Shown here in pieces: positions 1 through 14,550 of a DNA stretch of 64,000 nt. The stretch lies in assembly GCA_029817715.1 (NCBI GenBank), contig JARUPY010000506.1, positions 1 to 64,000 on the forward strand, in the 5' to 3' direction. The stretch is from Melastoma dodecandrum. Taxonomy: Eukaryota; Streptophyta; Magnoliopsida; Myrtales; Melastomataceae. The notes under the pieces are model-generated. The model was not told the DNA's origin. It searched no databases and worked only from the letters and a program-made list of their open reading frames with translations. Position 1 is the first letter of the stretch. Each line of letters starts with the position of its first letter. Both the position numbers and the translations under genes were made by a program.

Positions 1-2640
1 CCGTCCCGGTGAATGTGTAACGCTATTCTGGTACTCCTAGTATTGCTTTCTTTATCTTGGGCCGCGACGAACCAGTCATCGAAGGACAGTCCATCCTTCC
101 CCAGCCTTAGAAACAGAGAGCGCACCCGGCAACCCGCACCCACCTTGGACTCGCACCAACAATCCCTCAGTCACCTATCCGCTCTTGTAGTCCGTCGGTT
201 CTTACACATGCCCAGTATTCATGCTCAACGCCCTCAAGGTACCTCACAATCCAACGACCCCCTCGCCCGCAGTGCTACACAAGGCATGGTAATGGTGTCG
301 GGATGTGGAAGTGCTTGATCTTATCCCAGTGCGCGATGGCCTTTCGCTGTCCTGGTCTACTCGAACGTTATGAGCAGAGGGCCTCGGGCGGGAGGAGCAT
401 AGTCTTTCGCTTCCATGTTACAGTGATGACTAATGGACTCGTTGCAGCCTCAACCGCACAAGTATCACTGAGGCTTCTTCCTCCTCAGTTCATCCACTTC
501 TGCTGTGGGAGAAAAACACTTCGATGGCACCTTATAGCTTTTCGCCGCAACCCCGTCGATGGCAGTCCGCCAAAACGACTTCTTGTGTGGTGTATGCTCC
601 TTCCATCATGTATAAGAACTCACCCACTCATCCCATTCCCATAGTCAGATTCGAGTGATTACCAACCGACCCTAACGGGCTTCCCATTCTCTATGTAATC
701 AACCTGGGCAAGTAAAGATCACCCGTATGTCTCAATGAACATCATAGGTGAAAGTAAGATCACCCCTTTGAGCGAGCGAGGAACTTCGTTCCCCGGGTGT
801 TGTTGGCCTTGTGCTTTGGATCCTTAACGCAACAGAGCATACATTGAGCATTCCGCACTACACAAAGCATAGATTGCGTTTAATTTTGTTTACCGCTGAT
901 CATGCTCGTGACCGAAATCCTTTAGCAGTATCATACTTACTATGGCTGAGTTGGTGAGCGGGACAGTTAATACCGATCGTTCTCGAGTCGGATCGTCTTT
1001 GGCATCGGGACTCCCTGGCGGGAGCTCCACCTCCAAACTGAGTCCCCTTCATCTGTACCACTGCCTGGATCATGCGTCAGATCCCCGGCGGTCTCTATCA
1101 ATGTGAGAAGAATCACCCTGTGGATTATCCCGTCAAATACGTCTCCCCAGTTCCCTATTGAGGACGGGAACCCAGTCTGTGGAACTCTCCAGTACCCCCC
1201 CATGCGGCAAGAGACACAATATCTCACCCGTGCAGAAATCCGACGTACAACTTCCACTCCGTTGAAGATCGATTGTGCCTGTGTTCAATACCGTTGCGAC
1301 AGACTTAAAGGCCCAGTACTGCACGTCCGAAGTTCTTCGCGTGGGGGTACTCCTCTCCTTCGTCCTCGACAGTGAACCCATACGATATAAAAATCCCCAT
1401 TGCCAGCTGATCGATCACAGGAGGAATGAGCCGCAGGCTGTGCCTGCTCATTGCCCACCGTAATCCCCCCGATCCTGAGGATATATCCCACGCAATCTCA
1501 AACAGGAAAACTAACCAAAACAACTGCGGCGAGGAAGAATCGTCAAAGCTTCGTCGCCCATCGTTATCAATTTCGATGACAAGGAGTCAACTAGCGAAGA
1601 GAAGTGCCAGAACAGGTGAACAATTGGTATGAGGGGAGGTGATTAGGCTAAATATAGTATTATAAGACGAGGTCATTTTGAAATCTCATCGTCCAACAGA
1701 TTTCTCTTCTGGTAATAATACATAATGCGTTGTTGAAAGCACAGAACTTATCCTCGTGATGGGCCGATGAGGGTTTGGCGAAAAGGATCTGGCTGCTATC
1801 ATACGCTGTCTTGTGGCAGAGCTTTGATGTTGCGTGGGGAAGTTGAAAGTATTAGATACCATGGACCAAGCCATTGATATGAGCGGGTATAGGAGGCTGG
1901 TTCACGTAACTCGCCGAAATACAACCAATTCTCTGGTTCTGTGAACTGCTAAAAAGAACTAGATTCAAAAAGTGCGTTGCTGAAAGCCTGTCACGGATGT
2001 GGCACACGCCGTCGAGAAGTAGATAACTGGTTGGGCAATTGCCCGCCAATGACAGAACTCTCACAACACGAAGTCCCCTTGAATAAGCCGACTGGATGAA
2101 GACTGGTGTGTGGTTTCTGCTTGTATCAGTGAACGAGATGAATTCACTGCACACACCCCAACTGCCCTCGGCCTGAAAGATCTTTCTGTGCAGGATGGAA
2201 ATGACAATTGCCAAAACAGATGTTAAAATGTGTGGTTGCTATGATGCCGCCGCTACAGCAATGCTTTGCATTTCGGGCTGGTTTCACTTTTCGACTTTTC
2301 CTCCCCCGCGTCGTGAGGATTGATTGCCCATTGACTTGGGCAGAAGACACTGATGACTTACACTTCTTCCGTTTCTTTCTGCTTCTTTGATAAAGGTCGG
2401 TGCTTCACTAAGTTGGATTATCCTCTCGACTTAACTTTGGCAGCTTCGAAACCTTTATGAGCGGCTTAGTTTATTTACTCATGCAAACTTTTCGTTTTAA
2501 GTAAAAGCAAATAATCTAACATCTCAAATTCTTGCAAGACAATCAAGCATGCTTCGACAATAAAGTCGTCAACTCCTTAGAAAACAAATCGAGGATCAGT
2601 TTTAACAAGCTCTAAGACAGTTTTTCTATAATACCAAATC
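1..2640. other. No recognisable gene (left edge)
   Basis: Several ORFs of 60-120 codons occur on both strands, but none shows a domain, a codon-like pattern or a splice arrangement that I recognise. The stretch at about 1.1-1.4 kb has overlapping ORFs on both strands and looks like decayed coding or transposon DNA. I assign no function here. Confidence 0.5.
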
Positions 2641-3014
2641 TAAGCAAGCCTCTACTTGAAACTAACAATAATTTCCTCTTCGCTTACATACCAAAGTAAC
2701 GAAAATAGGACGAACAGTGAGAAACCAAGAGGTACTTGGAGAATAGCAAGGAGCACACCTCGTTGGTCGGCAAATTTGGGACCCTGAGTGTCGACAGCTT
2801 TCTTGCAGTGGACGACTGGAGCTCGGCTGCACGTTATTGGAACTCTTTCATCTGCATCGCGAGATTTTGAGACAACAACACCCACGTGATCAGTAACCAC
2901 AAACTAAACACAACACAAGAATAATATCCCAACACGATTCAAACATCACCCAGTTAATTAATCATCAAATCATTCCAGAAAAACCGTGACAAGAATCAAT
3001 GAGTCAAGACATAC

Positions 3015-3260
3015 CCTAGCGGGTCCATTGCCATTGGACCATCCCAACCAAAAAGATTAACATGCTTCACATCTGTAGGGCATCCAATCTCCATCCTCAA
3101 TCTCCTGCTCCTTCAACACTACAACAAAACCATTTAACACAAACAATGTAAACACCGGGACTCAATCCATTGAAAACCAAGGGAACAGAACTGGGAATAA
3201 ATTACCAAACATCTGGTATATGATCTTGAACCCTTTTGTAGAGAAATCCTATTGTTTCGT
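3015..3260 (-). pseudogene. RIC-like CRIB-motif gene fragment
   Basis: RIC proteins bind active ROP GTPases through a CRIB motif and steer polar growth. The exon at 3118-3015 (minus) encodes MEIGCPTDVKHV followed by GWDGP, matching the CRIB core of plant RICs (MEIG-PTDVKHV-H-GWDG). It is bounded by an acceptor (ttgttgtag) and a donor (gtatgt). The exon before it ends near 3206 with a gtaatt donor and resembles the conserved RIC N-terminus (a KGFK-II-QMF-like stretch). Both exons need a one-base shift to read through, and a stop lies upstream of the CRIB Met in its own frame, so the copy is broken or carries sequence errors. Histidines usual after the CRIB core are replaced (HVNLFGWDG). No downstream RIC exon was identified. 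The ORF at 2652-2900, with a hydrophobic C-terminal stretch, was not recognised. Confidence 0.5.
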
Positions 3261-3299
3261 TTGCCAATGATGTTCCCTTGATCCAAGGCCGGCGCCCAT

Positions 3300-4530
3300 G
3301 GAAAAAATTACCGCTAGCAACCCAACAAAGGACAAACTACTAATTCATTCATGGCGTCCTTCATCTCTGCCCAAAAACCTTTCCACATTTTCTTTCACCT
3401 CCCAGAAAATTTAAAGATGAAGATCTATCTAACCCTTTTTCTGTATTAAACCCAAAGGAAAGAAAAAGGATGATTTTTTTTGGTTCAAAAAAATTAATTT
3501 GAAAGGGTGGGTGAGTGAGATCACAAGAGGATCGAGGAATGAATGAGTCGTTTGAGGTGGGTATGAGAGAGAGGGGGGAAGGAGGAACAAAAAAGACAAC
3601 CAACTAAGGCAGGCAGAGGTACATGACAAAGAGGAACAGAACGAGAACAAATAGACGAAGAATCTTTTCCTGCATATGAGGAAATGGTCAGAAAGTGCTT
3701 CCCTGTTCCGGATGTCTCCGCTTGTTCTGGGTTGGAATTCCGGTTCTTCTTCGGACATATCAAACCGGTCCAGTCTTAGGGGCCTTCAAAAATTATAATC
3801 AAAATTATGCAATGCATATCATTACTTGCCTCATGAGTGGTGAAATACCCAATGAAAGATCCCTGCTTCTATGATGAAAATCCACTTTATTACACCCCCC
3901 CTCCCCCCATTATATTTCAAAATCAATGTCCGTGAATTTGTTTCCTTGGTGGAAAACTTTGGTATACGTTTGAAAAACCGAACCCCACATTTCATCGAAA
4001 TTGGTTGAAAAGCAGAGACGAGCCTCTCAAAAATCTTTCCAGACCCAAAAGATACTTAGGAAACAGTAATGTAGTAATTTTGGACCTTGGGATTCGTGAG
4101 AATATTGATCTGACCTAGTGTGATAACCTGCTTTTCCTCCGGCGAGTGCCTGATCTTCTTACGCCTTGTTTGTTGTGGTGGGCCATGAATGAATTTCGGC
4201 TATCCCCATGGCTGGAACTGTGAAATTAGTTGCGCGGGCAGTTACAGAAAGACGAAACAGAACAGATGTGGCTCCACAGGTCACACTGGTCAGGAGGTTG
4301 ACTTGTCAACAATGTGCGGGCACTAGGATTAACATTGTTCCGCTGAGATGGACGAAGCTTTTGTGTGTAGTATGCATTTACTTCTGCCCTGCTTTGAGGC
4401 CTAGAGGTCGAAACCTGCTATTAGACGTTTTATATACTGCTTGGCCCTCTGGTTTTAAAACCCATCTGCAACATCCTCGTCATGGATACAAATTCATTGC
4501 CATCTTGCAGCAGCGCATTTTCCTTTCCAA
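3300..4530. other. Intergenic; possible 5' UTR of the RIC-like locus
   Basis: The minus strand at 3361-3763 is rich in pyrimidine runs and serine/leucine-coding ORFs with no domain, which would fit the 5' leader of the RIC-like locus. A C-rich homopolymer tract lies at about 3893-3908. The plus-strand ORF at 4208-4534 has no recognisable features. Confidence 0.35.
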
Positions 4531-4539
4531 GTGACAGAG

Positions 4540-6250
4540 CCCACACGAATAATGACCGAGGAAGCTCCGTGCTGCTCACAAGTCCTTTCCCCTTCATATA
4601 GTGGAAAATCCTGGAGGCAGTCTCATTGTCTTTCTTTTAAAACAGATTCTCTATGAGTTAAAAGTGTAAGGTCCTCGTCGTCCTAAAGCCATGTTTTGAC
4701 CGCCGTCCATCTGATTGTGCAAGGCGACAGCTTTGTGGATTCGCTGGGTTTTTTTGAAGTATTGCCTAACCAATTTGAATACAAACAGGGGAAAAAAATT
4801 ATGGGGGGAATCCAGCAACGATAATAAATCTTTATCGAGGATTATATCCAACAGCTCCTCGACTTCTCTCCAACCTTCTCCCGTCGACAGCCAGAAGCAA
4901 ATAATTTTGACAATTCCTGTCAATGAGGGAGTATTAACCTCTCGAGTTCAGATCCCCGAGCATCTTGGGTTGTCTCCTTCTGACAGTGGCCTCATCCTTG
5001 CAAAGAACATTAACAAATAGAGTTGTAACAAGCATCGCCAACAGTAGACTTGCCACATGTTGGATATCACCTTATGCATCCTGACGGCTTTCGATATCCA
5101 TTCAGGCTGCCTTCAGTTCCGAAAACAACTTCAATAAAGAACCACAAGTATCCACTTTGCAATTCAATTCCATCGTTGGAAGCTTTCTGATGATAGAACA
5201 TCTCCGCAGCATTTAACCTTCCCCAGACCACAAAACCTACAAATAACAGAATCATATTCTGTCGACCAGGCTTCGTGGAAGCGATTTTTTTCTCAAACCA
5301 TCATCCCAACTGTCCTATCGGGTGGACCATTCTGCCATCTCGGACACGACAACGCACCATCAAGGATCAAGACTGTAAAACTTAAAACTGCAGCAGAAAT
5401 TCCTCTCTTTCCCATCTCATCCAACCGAGACCTAAATGCCCCGGGCAAAGTCTCCTATCTTGCAACACCAATCAATAACAATTTCCATACATCACCGAAG
5501 TACAGATCCCTAAATCCAGAAGCACAGCAATCCTGTCGATCTTTCCATCCTTATCCAACATTCTGGCAAGCAAAGACCACATTGATCGGTCCCGTCACAA
5601 CGCCAGTCCTGACCAGTTGCTCCGTAGAAACACCATCCCATCTTCACCTCATTCGTTCTCAACAAACAACTGAGAACTACATTACACACGCCTGCCGGCA
5701 CTTCAATACCACGATTCCTCATGAATTTAAACACCTTCAAACTATCCGAATCCCAACAATTGTCACAGTAACTCTCCATAAGCAGACCCAACAAGGGGAC
5801 CACAAAGTCCCGGCCTTCGCCCTCCCTGATTGCCGTCTGAATGATTCTCGAAACTGGGTAGGCTGCAACAACAGAATCCAATAACACGGGCCTAACCTGG
5901 TGGACTCGGCCAGACTCAATCAAACACCCCATGATGATGCATTTGCACCTGAGGTCGGGCAGGACGGATAAATATGCGACTGAGTAGTTATAGAAGGTGA
6001 TCGCCGTGTCGGGGTCCGCTCCGGACAATCCTCAGGACGCGGGGGGAACGTCGACGACGTGAGGAAGGAAGTCAGCTCCCGACTCTCCAGGACGAAACTT
6101 CCAGTTGTGGCGCTGTTGTATTATCGCGGCGATTTGGGAACGGGATCTTCCTTTCCTGGAACTGGGTTCTCCCATGCCGTCGAGGTCGAGAGTTGTCTGC
6201 AGAGGAGCCGGGCAGAACTTCTCACAAGCATTTGGACAAACAGTTGACAA
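4540..6250 (-). pseudogene. Pentatricopeptide-repeat (PPR) protein, broken
   Basis: PPR proteins bind organellar RNA sequence-specifically through tandem ~35-residue helical hairpins. The clearest coding stretch is minus 6028-5510. It contains DPDTAITFYNYSV, a run around CIIMGCLIESGRVHQVRP, and VFKFMRNRGIEVP, the last of which has the typical PPR turn before the next helix. The preceding segment (6250-6032) contains NWKFRPGESGADFLP, which in plant PPR proteins lies N-terminal to the repeats, but in another frame. Further fragments, such as a CKVDTCGSLLKLFSELK-like stretch near 5.15 kb and an LLDIILDKDL stretch near 4.8 kb, continue in shifting frames. No single ORF exceeds 172 codons, against several hundred in intact family members, and there are many frameshifts and stops. 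It is a pseudogene or a very error-rich assembly of one. Confidence 0.6.
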
Positions 6251-6259
6251 TCATGAACG

Positions 6260-6570
6260 AACGCCGTTGGCTCAGTTCGGATTGGTCTAAGGTTGTCTTC
6301 TCGGAAAAGTGTTTAGTCCAGTACTTCTCAATTTTCACCCTTTAGTCCTTAATAATAACTTATTTTTCGATTTAGCCATTTCTTTAAAATAATCCCGATG
6401 GCATTATTTTTTTTTTCAATTTTCATTTGACGACTGTAATAACTAGTAATTAGTGATTGATATTCACAAAAAAAACCCATAAAAATATTGAGATTTGATT
6501 TTTATTATTTGGTCCAAAAATGTAAAAACGCAAGTGTTAAACCCAAACACTAATTGGGGCATAATCTCAA
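6260..6570. other. AT-rich intergenic spacer
   Basis: A short AT-rich interval between the broken PPR gene and the 3' end of the THI4 locus. I see no ORF, no repeat and no RNA gene in it. Confidence 0.5.
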
Positions 6571-6608
6571 GTCTCAATCTCTAAAATGCAAACTCTTTGC
6601 CGAGTCTT

Positions 6609-9030
<2,422 letters not shown>

Positions 9031-9034
9031 TTTT

Positions 9035-9998
9035 GGCAAAATATCGATATTTGGCCTCATCAATAGGTCAACTTTAGGTTTGACATATCGTTTAAAAATT
9101 TTTCAATTTGACATTATTTCGATTTGACTCTATTTTCAATGGCCGTTACGATTTCGACGATAAACTTTTAGATATCCGACTTGTCTTGAAATTTTTTTTA
9201 TTTTTCCTATGTGGACTATAACAACGAAATCCTCCCAAGCCACGTAGAAAAACCCTAACCCCTCTCAAATCCTCGTACCACGTCATTCTTCTTCTACCCC
9301 AACCCTACTTCTCCTTCTAGCCCTTCTTCTCCTCCTCCGATCTCTCGACCAAGCCCCACTCCTCCTCCACCTCCCTCTGGCCCTTCTTTTAACCCTCCAC
9401 TTCCCGCAAGCCTCACCACTCCAGCAACCCATCTTCCTCCTCCTCCGGCTTGTTCCATGGGCTTAGGCGGACTAAGTCCTTCTCTGCCTTCAAGAACAAG
9501 GTCGACACCCTCTTCTCCGGATCCTTCGAGCCTCAGAGAAAGTCCGGCAACGTCCACGCTAGGGGCACCCTCTGTTCCCTTTTCGGGTCGACGAGGACAT
9601 GGTTCTCCTCCGCGCCGGGTGGGGTTGCGGAGCCGGAAATCATCGAGATACCAGAGGAAGGGGGAAAGGAGGGGTTTTTGTTGGAAGAGGAATTGAGATC
9701 GATGAAGGACCAAGAAGTGGCAGAAATGAATGTGGAAGCAGAACAAAAGAAGTGGGAGAGGGAGGGGAAGCCGTGATTCTCGCCCTTCCAAAAAAGAGAA
9801 ATCTAAAAAAAACAAAAAAAAAAGTCACGGTGTTTTTTTTTAATAAAAAAAACACATTGGACATACGTTAGAGACACGTTAGCTATTCGTACGGCTGTTA
9901 GAATAGGTCCAACGAAATAAGGTCAAATTAAAAAAAAATTTTAATAATGCGCTAAAACCTAAAATTGGCTTACAGTGGCAAAATATCGATATTTTGCC
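9035..9998. mobile_element. Pack-MULE-like non-autonomous transposon
   Basis: The ends are inverted copies of each other. The left end starts GGCAAAATATCGATATTT at 9035, and the reverse complement from 9998 starts with the same 18 bases. Similarity continues with mismatches and small gaps for about 110 bp. The abutting 9-mers, AATTTTTTT (9026-9034) and ATTTCTTTT (9999-10007), match at 7 of 9 positions and may be an eroded target-site duplication. The interior (about 9240-9790) is much richer in G and C than the AT-rich ends and flanks and contains protein-like sequence, as expected for a Mutator-like element that captured a gene fragment. No transposase is present. Confidence 0.6.
9450..9776 (+). 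CDS. Captured gene fragment inside the Pack-MULE-like element
   Basis: A 108-codon ORF starting MFHGLRRTKSFSAFKNKVD and ending in a charged Glu/Lys-rich tail (EEELRSMKDQEVAEMNVEAE). The parent family is not recognised. The basic N-terminal half and acidic, coiled-coil-like C-terminal half look like a real protein. The ORF lies wholly between the inverted repeats, so it was probably picked up from elsewhere. A longer minus-strand ORF (9294-9815) is low-complexity Gly/Glu/Leu sequence and is likely the shadow. Whether the fragment is expressed cannot be judged. Confidence 0.3.
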   Translation: MFHGLRRTKSFSAFKNKVDTLFSGSFEPQRKSGNVHARGTLCSLFGSTRTWFSSAPGGVAEPEIIEIPEEGGKEGFLLEEELRSMKDQEVAEMNVEAEQKKWEREGKP

Positions 9999-10009
9999 AT
10001 TTCTTTTTA

Positions 10010-12810
10010 ATAAGAAGTTTGGACTGTCTAAAAAAGGTTTGAGTTCAAATTTACAAGTAGCCTTGTTGAAAGACTCTGCTACCATAGTTAGGTCTTTATT
10101 TAGGTCAAGTCCATATTAGTTTAGCCGAAGACTCATCCATCGTAATTAGGAATCCTCGTTGTGTCTAGTCAGAATTAATCAAGAAATCTCTGTGGTGTCA
10201 AATTTTCGTGGAATTGACTATAAAAACAAGTACACCAATTGGCACGTTTTCATGGAATTAGTGGAGGAAATTGGGGTCATGTATCTGGTCATAGTCTCTA
10301 ATTAAGTTCTAGATCAAAATATTATACAATGAAGGAGAAAACACAAAGGTTATGGGCAAAAGTTCCTACCACAAAATACAAAAAGGAAACCCTCACACAA
10401 AAGCAAGACATCCAAAGTAGGATGGTAAGAATGGAAGAAGAAAAAGGGAGAAGAGGAGGAGGAGGAGAATATTTTGTTCCTCCACACCCCCCTTTTTGTG
10501 TCCCCCACTACACGAAAAGATAAGCCCCCCCCAAACTTTGATTTCTTTATTCTTGTTCTTGATGTTGATCTTGATGCTAATTGTTTTCTCTTGGCGTATA
10601 GCATGTGCCTCCCACCTCCTAGTTCTTCATCTTCTTCGAATACATGAGATGTCTCGCGAGGGACACGTAATGGTATTGCCCGCCCTTGGATCGCGGCTCA
10701 CTCAATCTCTCCTTTGCTGATCAGGAGAGTTAAGTAGATCAGGATCATCGTCCCAATGCTCGACCTGCCGGAATTCACGAAAAGCCACGAGTTACGAATG
10801 ACTTGTTTAGCGGGTGTGTAGCTAGACTTGTTATGAACTCTCACAGTGTGGCGAACAATAAGAGGAGTCTCCTAGGATGCAGAATCCACGGAAGGGAATT
10901 AGCCCGTCCGGAGCGGCTCCGCCTCATGACGAATGGCGGTTTGTTGACTATCCCGACATTGATGTGGTGGTGATCGGTAGCGGGTACGACTTTTTCCGCC
11001 GTGCCAGCTCCGGACAATGAAGCTGAGGAGATCAGGTAATGTAAGATGCATCATGAAATCACACCCATCTGAAGATCCCTGTTTTTATTTTATGTTATTT
11101 ATTTGGATTAGTCCAGAAATTTCTAAATTCCTCAGAGATTCTATTTGACCCATGAAACACGCTGCAAATGATACGAAAAATGCTAATTGAAACTCATTTT
11201 TTTGGAGTAATTATTGATCGAAACTTGATTTAATTCTATGGTTGACCTCCTAACACACCCAACTCTATTATCACTAACTCACCACTCTTCTCCCATCTCT
11301 TATTTTTCTTCACCAAACGCAAACCTACCTAGGATCAACCACTCCCCCCCTTCCCCATCGATGATATCGATCTACGGCCATCGTCGTCTCTCGGAGATTG
11401 AATTCCCGCGGCAACGGAGGAGTGCGTAGACTAGGGTTTACTTATTACCTGGGATGAAGATGACTTCTCCTCCATGATCTCCACAACTGCCTTCGACATG
11501 GTTATGCTCGGATCCTTTCATCGAACCCCTTTTCGCAAAGCCTCCTCCCTGCCGTGAAGACATGTTGATTCTTTGCATGCATGAAAAGCCAGACAATGAA
11601 GGATGAATGAGAATCGCAAGGGGAAAGGCTCACTTTGATCGGAGAATCGGGAAAGTCTTCTGTCCCTCGGCTGTGTATTCCAGATAAGCCTTCTTCTTCC
11701 ACATCGAGGACCACGACAACTCCCCCATCAGACATCTCTCTCCGACGTGCTAGCTCGGACAACAACGGCGGCTGAATCTCTCTTTACTAGATGACCGTAC
11801 ACGGCTGCGTGGGGGAGCGTTTGGCTATAGGCTGAATTGAACAGTGAGTGTTGGAATTCTCCCACCATATGGATTTTAAGCTTCGAGTTTGGGGCTTCGT
11901 CGACCATTTATTCACGACGCAAATGGTGACCACGACATCTCGCGCTGACGTGGCTGGCGACATGATTCAGTAGCCACATGGTACACGCTGAGATCATGGT
12001 CTGATTTCCAAAAACTTTAATTCATCTTAAATATTAGTGGGACTATGGTTAAGTTGATATCATAGAAAAGCTTAAGTGATGGTAATGGTAACATATGATA
12101 TATTGTATGATGAAATCACATGTAATAAAATCGACATCTCAAAGGTTACTCGAAATTTTCCCTAGGATAGATAGTCCGATTCCTGCCCGGGGACGTGCCG
12201 CGGCCGCGATAAGAGGTCACTGTCATAAGCGGACCAAGTTAGGACAACTACGTCCAATAATTGTGGGCATGTAATGCTAAGTGGTAGTAGACTTTGGATG
12301 ATGGGGAGTTGTGGTATGGCTCACTCTAGAAGAAGAATTTAAAAAAATCTCGATTCCTTTAGTTTTACAGAGAAAGTTCGTTTGGTCCCTTTCTTCTACA
12401 ACCAAGTTAGAGGTGGGGTAAGCGAATGTCGTGCCATATTTGTTCATGAACGGATAGGCACAGCATAATACGTTGATATATACGACACGACACGACATGT
12501 CACGATTAAAGTTACGAGTTAAAAATATACGGGCACGATTCCTCATCGTAATCGACCTAACAAGTAAACACGATCATGTTAACCAAATACGTTGTATAAC
12601 GGATAACACGAAATTGACCGATTCATGCATGAAATACGGGCCATGCCATGCCACGTGAAGTCCGATAAGGCTGGGTCTACACGGAGCAACGAACCGAAGC
12701 CCAACCATCACGATTACTGGGCCTAAGGCCCAACAATTCTCGGGCCGCTTCCTTGCATCAATGTGGGATGTATTCGTTATAGAGAAGCAGAAACAATTTG
12801 TTAGAGAAGT
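10010..12810. other. Intergenic with small unclassified ORFs and short repeats
   Basis: No gene family is recognisable. A GC-rich 47-codon ORF at 10877-11020 (plus; contains DEWRFVDYPDIDVVVIGSG) looks like an orphan exon. The minus ORF at 11502-11765 is acidic and unassigned. At about 12,430-12,660 there are repeated CACGACACGACA-type motifs, as seen in degenerate plant transposons. GGCCCA motifs lie near 12,720-12,760. Confidence 0.35.
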
Positions 12811-12813
12811 TTT

Positions 12814-12918
12814 TGTTAATATAGAGATTACACCCAGCTATATCTGACAATATATAAACTGTCTCTAAATACGATGATTCTATTGCTCGTCCCTAATCGT
12901 TTCCTAATTTTTCTCATA
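12814..12918 (-). repeat. Copia 3' LTR
   Basis: It is about 105 bp and pairs with 17241-17351. Its outer end has decayed from the expected CA. It lies directly beyond the purine tract, which fixes the element's orientation as minus. Confidence 0.7.
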
Positions 12919-14348
12919 CTCTCCCTCAAGTTGGATAGTGGGATCTCCAATAGCCAACTTGATCAATGCTTCACGAAAAACTCTTACTGTAACAGCTTTT
13001 ATAAGAATATCTGCCGGTAGATCTTCTGACTGAACAAATGAAAATTCCACAATGCCTTCTTCTAGTTTCTCCTTGATGAAGTGCATGTCAATTTTCACAT
13101 GTTTCATCTTGTCAGGTTACTGGATTTTCTGAGATACTGATAGTTGCCTTGTTGTTGCACATTGGCCTGCATGTGCCGCGAACTTGAAAACCTAAATCAG
13201 TCATGAGTTTTCGAATCCATAGGATCTCAGTTAATCCCTTGGCAATCCCTCAGAATTCAGCTTCTGCACTCGACAACGCAACAACCTTTTGGTTTTTTAC
13301 TTCTCCAGGTTACTAGGTTTCCTCGTACCGAGGCAAAATACCTTGAGGTAGATCTTCTGACCAACGGATTCCCTGCCTAGTCAACATCTGTATATGCCTG
13401 TATCTTCAAATGATCATTCTTTTGAAAACCAATTCATCTTCTTGGTGACCCCTTGAAATACCTTACAATTCTCATTACTGCCTCCATTTGATCTATCTGA
13501 GGACTATGCATAAAATGACTTACTACCACCACTACATATGCAATATCTGGTCCCGTGTGGGACAGATAGATTAGTTTTCCCACCGGTCGTTGATACCTCT
13601 CACGATCAGCTGGCTTTGCATTTTTCACCATATGCAGTCCATGATTTCCCATCGAAGTTTCAACCGGCTTACAATCAATCACACCAATTTCAGCCAACAA
13701 ATCTAGGATATACTTCCGTTGGGAAATGAATATACCTTTTCTCGACCCCATTGCTTCAATTCCGAGAAAGTACTTCAGATTCCCCAAGTCCTTCATTTCA
13801 AATTCTTTGAACAAGTTCCTTCGAAGCTCTTCAATTTCATCTTGGTCATTTCCCGTAATTATCAAATTGTCAATGTAGATAATTAAGCATGTAATCAAAT
13901 CTCCCCTTCTCTTGAGAAATAGAGTATGATCAGCATTACTCTGTTTGTACCCATACCTTCTCATTGTGATGGTGAACCGTCCAAACCAAGCTCGGGGTGA
14001 TTGCTTTAACTCATACAACGGCTTCTTCAATCGACAATCTTTTCTTCTGATAAAGTCCACTCAAAGCCAGGCGGGGCCATCATGTATACTTCTTCCTTGA
14101 GATCCCCATGTAGAAAGGCATTTTTTACATCAAATTGGTGTAGCGGCCAATCTAGATTAGCCGCTACGAAGAACAAGACTCGAATTGCATCAATTCTTGC
14201 CACATATGAGAAGGTTTCTGAGTAGTCGATACCGTAAGTTTGGCTGTAACCCTTTGCCACAAGCCTCGTCTTGTATCTTTCTATCGTGTCATCCGTCATG
14301 TGTTTGACCATGAACACCCATATGCATTCGACAGGTTTCTTCCCCAAC
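12919..14348 (-). pseudogene. Copia reverse transcriptase/RNase H
   Basis: The ORF at 14347-14027 carries the RT start (KARLVAKGY-like and [12 protein letters not shown]). The ORF at 14060-13434 carries PLYELKQSPRAWF and the catalytic loop, here YIDN instead of YVDD. The loss of the second aspartate implies a dead polymerase. RNase H remnants end at 12904 (VQSEDLPADILIKAV). Frameshifts separate the pieces. Confidence 0.8.
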
Positions 14349-14550
14349 GGTATTCCCCCATGTCTGATTTTTTGTGAGTGCCTTCATTTCTTCTTGCATT
14401 ACTTGGTTCCAGTATTTGTTCCTCCTGGCTTCCTCCACAGTCTTTGGGACCATCACAATGTCTATGGCTGCTTTGAATGTTTTGGCTGTGTCAGACCGAT
14501 TCCCTCTCTCACCATTATCTACTAGGTACCGAGATTTATGAGCTTGGTGT

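Noticed and set aside
9252..9263. AACCCTAACCCC resembling plant telomere repeat
   Set aside because: Only about one and a half repeat units; such short matches are common by chance and in promoters.
9294..9815. 173-codon minus-strand ORF inside the Pack-MULE-like element
   Set aside because: Its Gly/Glu/Leu low-complexity composition is what the GC-rich plus-strand coding sequence yields on the opposite strand.
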